Source: RUG11241 sp964560085 (lineage in GTDB: Bacteria; Bacillota_I; Bacilli_A; RF39; UBA660). Taken from it: a DNA stretch of 45,734 nucleotides. The stretch is from contig CAZLKF010000009.1 of NCBI GenBank assembly GCA_964560085.1, forward strand, positions 1 through 45,734, written 5' to 3'. The notes under the pieces are model-generated. The model saw nothing but the letters and a program-made list of their open reading frames with translations. It was not told where the DNA came from and did no database searches. Below, piece by piece: positions 31,742 through 39,645 of this stretch (position 1 is its first letter; each line of letters starts with the position of its first letter). The position numbers and the translations under genes are program-made.

Positions 31742-31807
31742 GCAACCGATTTTTTACAAAATGACCTTAAAAATCGATAGTGCAACCGATAATATTTAAG
31801 ATATAAT
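31742..31807 (+). promoter_or_regulatory. promoter region with two GCAACCGAT direct repeats
   Basis: GCAACCGAT occurs at 31742-31750 and 31782-31790, 40 bp apart. The first copy is 4 nt upstream of a -35 TTTACA (31753-31758), with a weak -10 GATAGT after 17 bp. The second would sit near that start site. A better TATAAT is at 31802-31807. This suggests an operator for the HTH protein downstream. Confidence 0.55.
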
Positions 31808-31826
31808 TTCGTTAGAGGTGAGAAAA

Positions 31827-33263
31827 ATGAAGTTTTGTGATAAGTTATCAAAACTTAGAAAAGCAAACAATATGAGCCAAGAACAATTGGCTGAACGTTT
31901 AGAAATGTCTCGTCAAGCAATTTCTAAATGGGAATCTGGTTCTTCATATCCTGATATGGGAACTATTATGCAATTATGTAAAATTTTAAATTGTAGTTTA
32001 GATGAATTAGTTGACGATGATGCAACTGGCAATACTGATAATATTAAGAGCAATAAATTTAATATTAATAATTGGTTGAAAGAAATCTTAGATTTTATTA
32101 CAAAGACATATAATATGTTTTGTAGTATGACATTTAAACAAAAAATCAAATGTATCTTTGAGGTCTTTCTAATTGGACTTGTGATATTTATAATTGGAAG
32201 CTTGATTAGTGTTTTAGGTAGAGAATTATTAAATTCATTATTTAGAATGCTACCATATGAAGCTTACAATGTAATCATTGGAATTTGTGAGTTTATTTAC
32301 ACATTATTATTTATTATTTTAGGTTTTATTGTTGGTATTCATTTATTTAAAATAAGATATCTAGATTATTTTGTAACAGTTGAAGATAAAAATGTTACTG
32401 AAAAAACAATTGAGAAACCTATTGATGAAAATAATAATACTGAAAAAAAAGGAAATGTTATTCTTGAAAAACCAAAAGAAAAGATAGTTATTAGAGATCC
32501 TCAGCATACAACTTATTCATTTTTAAATGGATTAGGTAAAATTGTCTTATTGATAGTCAAAATATTCTTATTATTCTTTGTAATGCCATTTGTTGCTTTA
32601 TTTGTAGCAGGTGTAATTGGAATAGTTATTTCCATCTTTTTATTACAATATGGTCTTATATTTTTAGGTGTTTTAATTGCTATATTAGGTGGCTTAATAA
32701 TTACTTATCTTTTTATTGAAGCTAGTTTTCGTATTTTGTTCAATTTAAAACATAGTTTTAAACGTATTTTCATTTTATTCATTATTGGTTTAGTTCTTGT
32801 TGGAAGTGGAATTGGTTTATCTATGATGGAATTTTCAAAATTTAAGATTGAACCAGCAACGGATAATATAGAAACAAAAACGGAAGAAATTGAAATAAAT
32901 GAAAATACTACAATTGCCTTTTTGTATAAGAGGAATGTGGAACTAATTGAAGATGAATCTTTGAAGAACATTAAAATTGAATTTGATAATACTAGATATT
33001 TAGAATATAAAATACATAGTTACAATAGAAAAATTTATTCTAAAGAAAATGATGATTCTAAAAATAAAGTTTTTAAGGTATATGAATTAGATTATTATTA
33101 TTTAGATAATTATAGTGACTTTTTAAAGTATAAAGATGATATTTTGAATGAAATTAAAAACTATAAAATTATTGATTATGATAGAAACTCACAAATAAAA
33201 ATATATGGTTCAGAAGCTAATTTAAAAATATTAACAGACAATTATGATTTGTTATTTAGATAA
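31827..33263 (+). CDS. HTH (XRE) regulator with large membrane domain
   Basis: The 478-residue protein has an N-terminal XRE helix-turn-helix (residues 3-58: KLSKLRKANNMSQEQLAERLEMSRQAISKWESG). A membrane region follows in two blocks (about 110-185 and 235-345), then a C-terminal extracytoplasmic domain (about 350-478) rich in charged residues and Tyr. It is likely a membrane-bound transcription sensor. The ATG at 31827 is preferred to a GTG at 31818 that lies within the GAGGTGAG ribosome site. Confidence 0.85.
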   Translation: MKFCDKLSKLRKANNMSQEQLAERLEMSRQAISKWESGSSYPDMGTIMQLCKILNCSLDELVDDDATGNTDNIKSNKFNINNWLKEILDFITKTYNMFCSMTFKQKIKCIFEVFLIGLVIFIIGSLISVLGRELLNSLFRMLPYEAYNVIIGICEFIYTLLFIILGFIVGIHLFKIRYLDYFVTVEDKNVTEKTIEKPIDENNNTEKKGNVILEKPKEKIVIRDPQHTTYSFLNGLGKIVLLIVKIFLLFFVMPFVALFVAGVIGIVISIFLLQYGLIFLGVLIAILGGLIITYLFIEASFRILFNLKHSFKRIFILFIIGLVLVGSGIGLSMMEFSKFKIEPATDNIETKTEEIEINENTTIAFLYKRNVELIEDESLKNIKIEFDNTRYLEYKIHSYNRKIYSKENDDSKNKVFKVYELDYYYLDNYSDFLKYKDDILNEIKNYKIIDYDRNSQIKIYGSEANLKILTDNYDLLFR

Positions 33264-33287
33264 AAGTAATTAATTTTACTTTTTTTT
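33262..33287 (+). terminator. terminator close to the next promoter
   Basis: AAAAGTAA pairs with TTACTTTT around a 6-nt loop, then a T-run. The next -10 begins 6 nt later. Confidence 0.7.
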
Positions 33288-33290
33288 CTT

Positions 33291-33299
33291 TGTTATAAA
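33291..33299 (+). promoter_or_regulatory. extended -10 promoter
   Basis: TGTTATAAA, 28 nt before the ATG at 33328. Confidence 0.55.
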
Positions 33300-33327
33300 T
33301 GATAAAATATTAATAATAGGAGGATTT

Positions 33328-33753
33328 ATGGAAGGAATGCGTTATTTTAAAGCTTGTCTTGGCGGTTTATTAGGTGGAGTAGTAGCTGCTTTACCATGGC
33401 TTATCTTATATATGTTTGGTGGATATATTGTGTCGATTTTAGCTTTTTTAATTGCCTTAGGTGTTAATTATGGCTACCGTAAATTCAAAGGTCGAGTTAA
33501 TCGTAAATTACCTATGATAATAATTATAATAAGTGTTTTCATATTAATATTAATAGATTTGGTAATTGTTCCAATTTATTTCTTAATTTCTAGTAAAATT
33601 GCAGTTTCTTTTGAATCGATTATTAATTTAATTTTATCAGAATTTTATTGGAAAACAATGTTGCGCGAACTAGCAATTTCAACAGTTTTTGTGGCGGCTG
33701 GTATTTTTAAAACCGTCAACGACATAAAACATGAAATTGGTCTTTATTATTAG
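33328..33753 (+). CDS. small integral membrane protein
   Basis: A 141-residue protein with about four helices; the first is Gly-rich (CLGGLLGGVVAALPWLILYMFGG) and a short basic loop YRKFKGRVNRK follows the second. An AGGAGG site precedes the ATG. I do not recognise the family with confidence. It is transcribed alone, between two terminators. Confidence 0.65.
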   Translation: MEGMRYFKACLGGLLGGVVAALPWLILYMFGGYIVSILAFLIALGVNYGYRKFKGRVNRKLPMIIIIISVFILILIDLVIVPIYFLISSKIAVSFESIINLILSEFYWKTMLRELAISTVFVAAGIFKTVNDIKHEIGLYY

Positions 33754-33775
33754 CAACATAGTTTGCTAATTTTTT
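33749..33775 (+). terminator. terminator overlapping a stop codon
   Basis: ATTAGCAA and TTGCTAAT pair around a 6-nt loop, followed by T's. The TAG stop is in the left arm. Confidence 0.85.
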
Positions 33776-33796
33776 ATAGTCAAAATATTGATAGTT

Positions 33797-33805
33797 TGGT
33801 ATAAT
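33797..33805 (+). promoter_or_regulatory. extended -10 promoter of rsmE
   Basis: TGGTATAAT, 18 nt before the ATG at 33824. Confidence 0.7.
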
Positions 33806-33823
33806 AGTTAAGGATGTGAAGTT

Positions 33824-34525
33824 ATGCAACGTTATTTTGCTTTGGATAGAGATAAAAATTTTTTTTCGCTTCGAGATGATGATTTTTATCATATAAAAAC
33901 GGTTATGCGTATGTTTGATGGTGATAAAATAGAAGTTGTCCATGAAAACATCGCATATTTATGTGAATTAGTTGATAATTACAAAGTACAAATAGTTGAA
34001 AAACTTTCAACGATTAATAAAAAATATAAAATTGTTTTAATTTTACCTTTATTAAAAGAACAAAAAATGGATTTGATTTTACAAAAATCAACGGAAATGG
34101 GTGTTGATGAAATAATTCTTTTTAAAGCAAAAAGATCAATTGTCGACTTTAAGGTGTGTCAGGAAAGTCGTAAAATTGAACGTTGGGGGAAAATCTGTAA
34201 GGAAGCTAGCGAACAAGCTAAGCGATGTGATATTCCAACTATAAGAACTATTGAAAATATCAATGATTTAGGTGAATTAGACGGATTGAAATTAGTATGT
34301 AGTACAATTGAAAATAAAAATAGTCTAAAAAAGTTGTTACAAATTAATAAGAAATGTGCTAAAATTAACTTGATAGTTGGCCCAGAGGGTGGCCTAGAAG
34401 AAAAAGAAGAACAAGCTTTAATTTCTTTAGGTTTTGAGCCGGTAACATTAGGAAACAATATTTTGCGTGTGGAAACGGTTCCATTATTTATAATGGGGGC
34501 GATAAATTATGAATATATGGAGTGA
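33824..34525 (+). CDS. rsmE: 16S rRNA (uracil-1498-N3)-methyltransferase RsmE
   Basis: The 233-residue product is a SPOUT-class methyltransferase of the RsmE family. An N-terminal PUA-like domain (residues 1-70, HIKTVMRMFDGDKIEVVHE) precedes the knotted catalytic domain with LLKEQKMDLILQKSTEMGVDEIILFKAKRS, WGKICKEASEQAKR, LIVGPEGGLEEKEEQ and LGNNILRVETVPLFIMGAI. It methylates N3 of U1498 in 16S rRNA using S-adenosylmethionine. Length is normal. Its proximity to mtaB matches the usual Bacillota order. Confidence 0.95.
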   Translation: MQRYFALDRDKNFFSLRDDDFYHIKTVMRMFDGDKIEVVHENIAYLCELVDNYKVQIVEKLSTINKKYKIVLILPLLKEQKMDLILQKSTEMGVDEIILFKAKRSIVDFKVCQESRKIERWGKICKEASEQAKRCDIPTIRTIENINDLGELDGLKLVCSTIENKNSLKKLLQINKKCAKINLIVGPEGGLEEKEEQALISLGFEPVTLGNNILRVETVPLFIMGAINYEYME

Positions 34526-34529
34526 TTTT

Positions 34530-35318
34530 ATGGAATTTTTAGTAATTAATGGACAAACTGGTGATTATTTATTAGTAGTTGTAATAGGAATAATTGTAAT
34601 AATTATTGGTTTAATTGTCTATTATTTTGTGTCTAATGCAAAATCAAAAAATAATTTTCAAAAAACAGAATCAAAAGAACCAGTTAATTTTGAAACTAAA
34701 AATTTAGAATTATTAGAAATTGATGAAGCGAAAACTGATAGTATTGATGAGGCAATTCCTTTGAATAATCAAAATGTTGATGAAGAGAATATTGAAGATG
34801 AAAAAACAGGGAATAACATTGCTGTTTTATTAGAGCAGATGCAACAGGATCTTGGCAATGACGAAAAAAATCGCGAAAGTTATGAAGCTGCCCAAGAAGA
34901 AAATGCAATTATAAGTTATCAAGAATTGATGAAATTAAAAAATGGCGAAAAAGAAAAGAATATGATTTTAGAAGAAAAAAATGTTGCTGAAATTAAAGAA
35001 GATATAACAAATAATGTTGAAGTTAATGATTCCAAAGAAGAAGTTAAAAAATTTAAAAGAAGTGAATTTATTTCGCCAATATTTGGATTTAATGATGGTG
35101 TTGTAACATATCGTGAAATAAAAAGGCCTCAAAAAAAAGAACAAAGTATTGAGACAAATGAATGGGAATCTGATAAATTATTTAAGCAACTTGAGAATGA
35201 CAGCGCAGAAGTGATTGAATTAGAACACAAAAAAGAAGATTCTAAAAAAAGTATGGAATTAGTTCGCAATGAGAATTTTTTGGAAGCGTTAGTTGATTTT
35301 CGCAAGAAATTAGATTAA
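34530..35318 (+). CDS. single-pass membrane protein with acidic cytoplasmic region
   Basis: The 262-residue protein has one N-terminal membrane helix (about residues 12-36) and a long, highly acidic, coiled-coil-prone tail (many Glu/Asp/Asn, e.g. DEENIEDEKTG) containing one more ordered block, FKRSEFISPIFGFNDGVVTYREIKRP. The ATG at 34530 is chosen because GGAG lies 7 nt ahead; an in-frame ATG at 34509 would overlap rsmE. I recognise no family. Its place between rsmE and mtaB suggests a conserved housekeeping role in this lineage, which is inference. Confidence 0.65.
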   Translation: MEFLVINGQTGDYLLVVVIGIIVIIIGLIVYYFVSNAKSKNNFQKTESKEPVNFETKNLELLEIDEAKTDSIDEAIPLNNQNVDEENIEDEKTGNNIAVLLEQMQQDLGNDEKNRESYEAAQEENAIISYQELMKLKNGEKEKNMILEEKNVAEIKEDITNNVEVNDSKEEVKKFKRSEFISPIFGFNDGVVTYREIKRPQKKEQSIETNEWESDKLFKQLENDSAEVIELEHKKEDSKKSMELVRNENFLEALVDFRKKLD

Positions 35319-35345
35319 AATAAGCGCATATTGCTTATTTTTTTT
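35318..35345 (+). terminator. terminator before mtaB
   Basis: AAATAAGC and GCTTATTT pair around a 7-nt loop with a long T-run. No new -10 follows in the 14 nt before the mtaB start, so mtaB may depend on read-through. Confidence 0.75.
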
Positions 35346-35359
35346 AAGGAAGTGAAAAA

Positions 35360-36634
35360 GTGAAATTTATTGTTTATACCCTTGGCTGTAAAGTTAACAC
35401 TTATGAGTCAAAAATAATGACTGATAATATGCAAAAAAAATATGTTCTTACTGATGATTTAAAGGAGGCAAATATTGCAATTGTCAATACGTGCACAGTT
35501 ACAAATGCAGCAGATAGTAAATCATTAAAGTTATTGCGCCAAATCAGAAGAGAAAAAAAAGATGTTATTTTAGTTGCTACTGGTTGCCTTTCACAAGTAA
35601 GTAGTGATATTATTCTAGCTAAAGCTGATGCTGATATCATAATTGGTAATATAGGGAAGAGTCATATTGTTGATTATATAGATAAGTATTTAGAAACAAG
35701 AGAAAAAATAATTGATGTTAAAGATATTATGAAATGCCCTTTTGAAAATATGCAACTTGATAATTCTGATAAGACAAGAGCCTTTGTGAAAATTCAAGAT
35801 GGTTGTAATAACTACTGCAGTTATTGCATTATTCCATATACAAGAGGTAATGTTAGAAGTAAAGCTAAAGAAGATGTTTTAAATGAAATCAAAGAATTAA
35901 TTAAAAATGGACACAAAGAAATTGTGTTAACGGGAATTCATACTGGTCATTATGGAAGTGAGTTCAAGGATTATGATTTTTCTGATTTATTAATTGATAT
36001 TTTAAAAATAAATGGTTTATTAAGATTAAGGATATCGTCAATTGAAATAGTCGAATTAAATGATAAATTTATGAATGTTTTAAAAAATAATAAAATTTTA
36101 GTTGATCATTTACATATTCCTTTACAATCTGGAAGTGATACTATTTTAAAATTGATGAATCGCCGTTATGATTTAAATTATTATGAAAATAAGATAAAAC
36201 AAATTCGTTCAATTCGCCCAGAAATAGCTATTTCAACCGATGTTATTGTGGGATTTCCCAATGAAACTGAAGAACTATTTAATGAAACATTAGCAACTGT
36301 TGAAAGAATTAAGTTTTCTAAAATTCATGTATTTCCTTATTCAAGAAGAAGAGGAACTAAAGCTGACTTAATGGAAAATCAAGTAGATGAATATGAGAAG
36401 AAACAAAGATCACATATTTTAGTTGAACTTTCCAAAAAACTTGAAATAGAATACATGGAAAAATTTTTAAATAAAGAAGTAGAATTTATTCCTGAAACGA
36501 TTCATGAAGGATATGTTTATGGACATACAGGTAATTATTTAGCAATAAAAATGCTTGGAAACATTACAGAATTAAATAAAGTTAAAAAGACTAAAATCAT
36601 AAAAATCGAATACCCGTATTGTATAGCTGAATAA
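35360..36634 (+). CDS. mtaB: tRNA t6A37 methylthiotransferase MtaB
   Basis: A 424-residue radical-SAM methylthiotransferase. The UPF0004 domain carries Cys10 (LGCKVNTYES), Cys45 and Cys76, and the radical-SAM cluster is Cys149-x3-Cys153-x2-Cys156 (CNNYCSYC). A C-terminal TRAM-like domain follows. MtaB converts t6A37 to ms2t6A37 in tRNAs reading ANN codons. It has a GTG start with AAGGAAGTG upstream. The tRNA-Thr directly downstream, and the Met and Arg-CCT tRNAs in this window, all carry A37 and are candidate substrates. Confidence 0.95.
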   Translation: MKFIVYTLGCKVNTYESKIMTDNMQKKYVLTDDLKEANIAIVNTCTVTNAADSKSLKLLRQIRREKKDVILVATGCLSQVSSDIILAKADADIIIGNIGKSHIVDYIDKYLETREKIIDVKDIMKCPFENMQLDNSDKTRAFVKIQDGCNNYCSYCIIPYTRGNVRSKAKEDVLNEIKELIKNGHKEIVLTGIHTGHYGSEFKDYDFSDLLIDILKINGLLRLRISSIEIVELNDKFMNVLKNNKILVDHLHIPLQSGSDTILKLMNRRYDLNYYENKIKQIRSIRPEIAISTDVIVGFPNETEELFNETLATVERIKFSKIHVFPYSRRRGTKADLMENQVDEYEKKQRSHILVELSKKLEIEYMEKFLNKEVEFIPETIHEGYVYGHTGNYLAIKMLGNITELNKVKKTKIIKIEYPYCIAE

Positions 36635-36638
36635 ATAT

Positions 36639-36647
36639 TGCTATAAT
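36639..36647 (+). promoter_or_regulatory. extended -10 promoter of tRNA-Thr
   Basis: TGCTATAAT begins 4 nt after the mtaB stop and ends 17 nt before the tRNA. Confidence 0.75.
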
Positions 36648-36664
36648 ATTTTTAAGTTATATAA

Positions 36665-36738
36665 GCCGTAATAGTATAATGGTATTACGAGGCCATGGTA
36701 AGGCTTTAATCGGTGTCCGATTCACCGTTACGGCACCA
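36665..36738 (+). tRNA. tRNA-Thr (GGT)
   Basis: A 74-nt cloverleaf: acceptor GCCGTAA/TTACGGC with A73 and encoded CCA, anticodon stem AGGCC/GGCTT with loop ATGGTAA (U33, anticodon GGT, A37). The acceptor matches Thr identity. The D-arm (GTATAATGGTATTAC) has a short stem and looks more like that of tRNA-Gly. The T-loop is TCCGATT, with C in place of U55. Confidence 0.85.
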
Positions 36739-36749
36739 TCTAGTAAATT

Positions 36750-36774
36750 ACTTGCGCTCATGTGCAAGTTTTTT
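36750..36774 (+). terminator. terminator of tRNA-Thr, fused to the next promoter
   Basis: ACTTGCGC pairs with GTGCAAGT (one G-U) around TCAT, followed by a T-run. The next -10 starts 5 nt later. Confidence 0.8.
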
Positions 36775-36776
36775 AA

Positions 36777-36785
36777 TGATATAAT
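36777..36785 (+). promoter_or_regulatory. extended -10 promoter with long leader
   Basis: TGATATAAT, about 116 nt upstream of the ATG at 36902. The leader has an inverted repeat (GATATCTT ... AAGATGTATC, about 36794-36816) but no riboswitch class I recognise. Confidence 0.6.
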
Positions 36786-36901
36786 GTTTATATGATATCT
36801 TAGATCAAGATGTATCAAAAAGAAAAATGCTTAATTCTCACTTTATGTCGTGTTAAAACAATCAATGATGTTATATGATTTTATTGTAAGGAGCGGTTGA
36901 T

Positions 36902-37816
36902 ATGAATCAAGAAAAAATAGGAAAATTTATTGCAGAATCAAGAAAAAAGAAAAAAATGACTCAAGAGGAATTGGCTGAAAAATTAAAAATAAATAATAGA
37001 ACAATTTCTCGTTGGGAAAATGGAATAAATATGCCAGATTTATCGCTTTTTAAACCATTATGCGAATTGTTAGATATAAGTATTAATGATTTGCTAAATG
37101 GCGAAGTAATAAATAATGAAGATATAGGAGAAATTACAATGAAAACAATTGACTATGCAAATAATGAAATAAAGAATGTACAAAAGCGTTCTAAGAAGAA
37201 AATTATTTTAATGATTGGAACATTAATAATTACACTAGGAATTATTTTTGGTATAAGTGATTATCAAAAAATTAAAATGGGTATTGAGCCTAATTTTATG
37301 ATTAGAATTAGTGATGGTAGTAAGCAAACTCAATATTATTTAGGCCTTGGATATATGTTAGAAAGAAAAGTAGGAGTTTCATATAAAGAACCTTTAACAA
37401 ATGACATCTATATTAGATTTGGTTTATGGATATACACATGGAATGTTAATATAATTAATCCTAGTCCCGAAGACTTATTTCTAAGAAGTAACAACAATGA
37501 AATAAAAACTAATAAAGGATCATATTGTTGGTCTAAAGAAAGTGTAAGTGTTTGTGCAGATACAGTGGGACCTACAGATATGCAATACAATGAAACACTT
37601 AATGTTCATTCAGGTGATGTTATTTCATATAAACTAAATGATTCTGTTATTAAAAAGATAGAATTATATAGTAATAATAATTTAATAGAAAATAATATTG
37701 CTTACGATGACAATACTATTAATATTTCAGATTTAGAAGATGAATATATAATGGTTATATATATCACTTCAAAATATGGTAATGGTTGGTATTCTTTTAA
37801 ATTAAACATTGAATAA
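36902..37816 (+). CDS. HTH (XRE) regulator with one membrane helix and an exported domain
   Basis: The 304-residue protein has an XRE helix-turn-helix (residues 5-65: IGKFIAESRKKKKMTQEELAEKLKINNRTISRWENG), a basic linker, one membrane helix (about 100-117) and an extracytoplasmic beta-rich domain of about 185 residues containing GYMLERKVGVSYKEPLTND and paired cysteines (SYCWSKESVSVC). A one-pass membrane sensor that binds DNA directly is the likely design. AAGGAG precedes the start. Confidence 0.85.
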   Translation: MNQEKIGKFIAESRKKKKMTQEELAEKLKINNRTISRWENGINMPDLSLFKPLCELLDISINDLLNGEVINNEDIGEITMKTIDYANNEIKNVQKRSKKKIILMIGTLIITLGIIFGISDYQKIKMGIEPNFMIRISDGSKQTQYYLGLGYMLERKVGVSYKEPLTNDIYIRFGLWIYTWNVNIINPSPEDLFLRSNNNEIKTNKGSYCWSKESVSVCADTVGPTDMQYNETLNVHSGDVISYKLNDSVIKKIELYSNNNLIENNIAYDDNTINISDLEDEYIMVIYITSKYGNGWYSFKLNIE

Positions 37817-37820
37817 TAGT

Positions 37821-37847
37821 AACTTGTACATTCGTACAAGTTTTTTT
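37821..37847 (+). terminator. terminator followed by a promoter
   Basis: AACTTGTAC and GTACAAGTT form a perfect 9-bp stem around ATTC, then seven T. The next TATAAT starts 8 nt later. Confidence 0.9.
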
Positions 37848-37852
37848 GATTA

Positions 37853-37861
37853 TGATATAAT
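37853..37861 (+). promoter_or_regulatory. extended -10 promoter
   Basis: TGATATAAT, 74 nt before the GNAT start at 37936. Confidence 0.6.
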
Positions 37862-37935
37862 GATACTGTCAAGAAAAATATTAGAGTGCTACAATTGTTA
37901 ATAAATAAAACAAGTTATAATGAAAAGAGTGTATT

Positions 37936-38412
37936 ATGGATAATTTAAAAATTAGGGCAATAAAAAAGGAAGAATATGAAATATTAAATGATTTTTTATA
38001 TGAAGCAATTTTTATTCCGAAAGGTGCAAAAAAACCACCAAAGGATATAATTGAGAATGAAGAATTGCAAGTATATATAAAAGACTTTGGGAAATATAAA
38101 TCTGATCATTGTTTAATAGCTGAAGTTAATAAAAAAATTATAGGAGTTTGTTGGGCTAGAGTAATGAGTGATTATGGTCATATAGATGATGATACACCAT
38201 CTTTAGCAATATCGTTATATGAAGAATACAGAAATAAAGGTATTGGAACAAAATTAATGCAGAGTATGTTAAAATTACTAAAAGAAAAAGGATATACACA
38301 GACTTCTCTGTCAGTTCAAAAAGAAAATTATGCATTCAAAATGTATGAAAAACTAGGATTTGAAATAATCTTAGAAAACGCAGAAGAATACATAATGATT
38401 TGTAAGCTATAA
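37936..38412 (+). CDS. GNAT family N-acetyltransferase
   Basis: A 158-residue GNAT: N-terminal LKIRAIKKEEYEILNDFLYEAIF, the strand PSLAISLYEEYRNKGIGTKLMQSMLKLLKEKGY with the acetyl-CoA loop, and the late SVQKENYAFKMYEKLGFEI. This matches small-molecule acetyltransferases widely found in Bacillota. The substrate is unknown. The ribosome site AAAAGAGTG is moderate. The next gene follows 42 nt later, without an obvious terminator between. Confidence 0.88.
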   Translation: MDNLKIRAIKKEEYEILNDFLYEAIFIPKGAKKPPKDIIENEELQVYIKDFGKYKSDHCLIAEVNKKIIGVCWARVMSDYGHIDDDTPSLAISLYEEYRNKGIGTKLMQSMLKLLKEKGYTQTSLSVQKENYAFKMYEKLGFEIILENAEEYIMICKL

Positions 38413-38454
38413 TTTATATTTTAAGGTGATATGTAAATGAGTTGGAGGTAATAT

Positions 38455-39495
38455 ATGTATACAATACTTGATTATATTGATTTTTATAAAGATAAGAAAT
38501 TAGATGAATTAAAATGGAATACAGCTGATAATTTAATATGTGCTATATTGGTTTATTTACCAATTGATGAATTTAAAGATAAAATGAATTTAAAAGATTT
38601 TTATAATTATTCTTTAAATTATAAAGAAGGAACTAAAAACATTTTGATATCAAAAGCATTTGAAATTGTCGAGAAAATTGTTGAAAGTAAAAGATATGAA
38701 AATTTGGAAATATCTAATTTTGAGAATTACCGTAACAACAATACCCAATTTGGTGCGGCTACATTTAGAATTAACAATATAACAATTATTTCATATAAAG
38801 GAACTGATAATTCATTAATAGGTTGGATTGAGAATGTTCGTCTTTTTTATACATATCTAACATGTACTCAAAGACTCGCAGTCGAGTATTTAAATCGCAA
38901 TATAAAGCGCTTAAAAGATAATAATATATTTGTTGTTGGACATTCAAAAGGTGGAAATCTTGCTGCTGTTGCTGCCATGGAAACAACAAATTCAATATTT
39001 AATAAAATAAATTTGGTAATTAATTTTGATGGACCAGGTTTTATGTATGAACAAATTAATACAATAAAATATAAGAATGTGCAAAATAAGTTATTGAATA
39101 TCATTCCAACGGGATCAATTGTCGGAGTAATTCTTGAAAATGAGAATTATAAAGTAGTTAGGAGTAGTGAAATTGCTGTAAAAGAACATTATCCAACTTC
39201 TTGGAATATGTTTGGTGAATACTTTGTTAATGGAAAGCTTTCTCTTCTTAGCCAAGGCCTTCATAATAGTACAACTACTAATATTAGAACTTTAAATAAA
39301 GAAAAAATTAAAGAAACCTTTGAAACAATATTTAAAAATCTGAATAAAGAATATACAAGTAATTTTACTTTTAATTTTGATGAACTATTAATTGCATATA
39401 ATAATCTCAAAAATATTGATCCCGAAGTTAAGAAAAACTTAGATGTAATAATAAGCTCTTTACTAAAGGCTGCAAGAGAGAAAAAAAGCGATTAA
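38455..39495 (+). CDS. Mbeg1-like (DUF2974) alpha/beta hydrolase
   Basis: The 346-residue protein matches the Mbeg1-like/DUF2974 family: N-terminal TILDYIDFYKDKKLDELKWNTADNLICAILVYLP, a central strand-turn IISYKGTDNSLIGWIENVRLFY, and the nucleophile elbow GHSKGGN with Ser164. A lipase-like alpha/beta hydrolase core is expected; the substrate is unknown. GGAGG precedes the ATG. No signal peptide, so it is probably cytoplasmic. Confidence 0.88.
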   Translation: MYTILDYIDFYKDKKLDELKWNTADNLICAILVYLPIDEFKDKMNLKDFYNYSLNYKEGTKNILISKAFEIVEKIVESKRYENLEISNFENYRNNNTQFGAATFRINNITIISYKGTDNSLIGWIENVRLFYTYLTCTQRLAVEYLNRNIKRLKDNNIFVVGHSKGGNLAAVAAMETTNSIFNKINLVINFDGPGFMYEQINTIKYKNVQNKLLNIIPTGSIVGVILENENYKVVRSSEIAVKEHYPTSWNMFGEYFVNGKLSLLSQGLHNSTTTNIRTLNKEKIKETFETIFKNLNKEYTSNFTFNFDELLIAYNNLKNIDPEVKKNLDVIISSLLKAAREKKSD

Positions 39496-39590
39496 TATTG
39501 GTAATAAAAGAATAGTTTATAAAATCAATATTATACAAATTAGAATTAATAATTAAAAAATTGTCTAAAAAAACGAAATGTAAAAACTTT

Positions 39591-39618
39591 TTGATAGATA
39601 AAAATTTCCAAATATGCT
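39591..39618 (+). promoter_or_regulatory. possible promoter of the HTH gene
   Basis: TTGATA (39591-39596), 16-bp spacer and TATGCT (39613-39618); an overlapping TGC-TATTTT is an alternative -10. Confidence 0.45.
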
Positions 39619-39645
39619 ATTTTAATTTTGATAGTAGGAGGAAGC

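Noticed and set aside
36665..36738. Reading the tRNA as Pro (TGG) or Gly
   Set aside because: Only the AGGCC/GGCTT stem gives a 7-nt loop with U33, which fixes the anticodon as GGT. The Gly-like D-arm does not change this.
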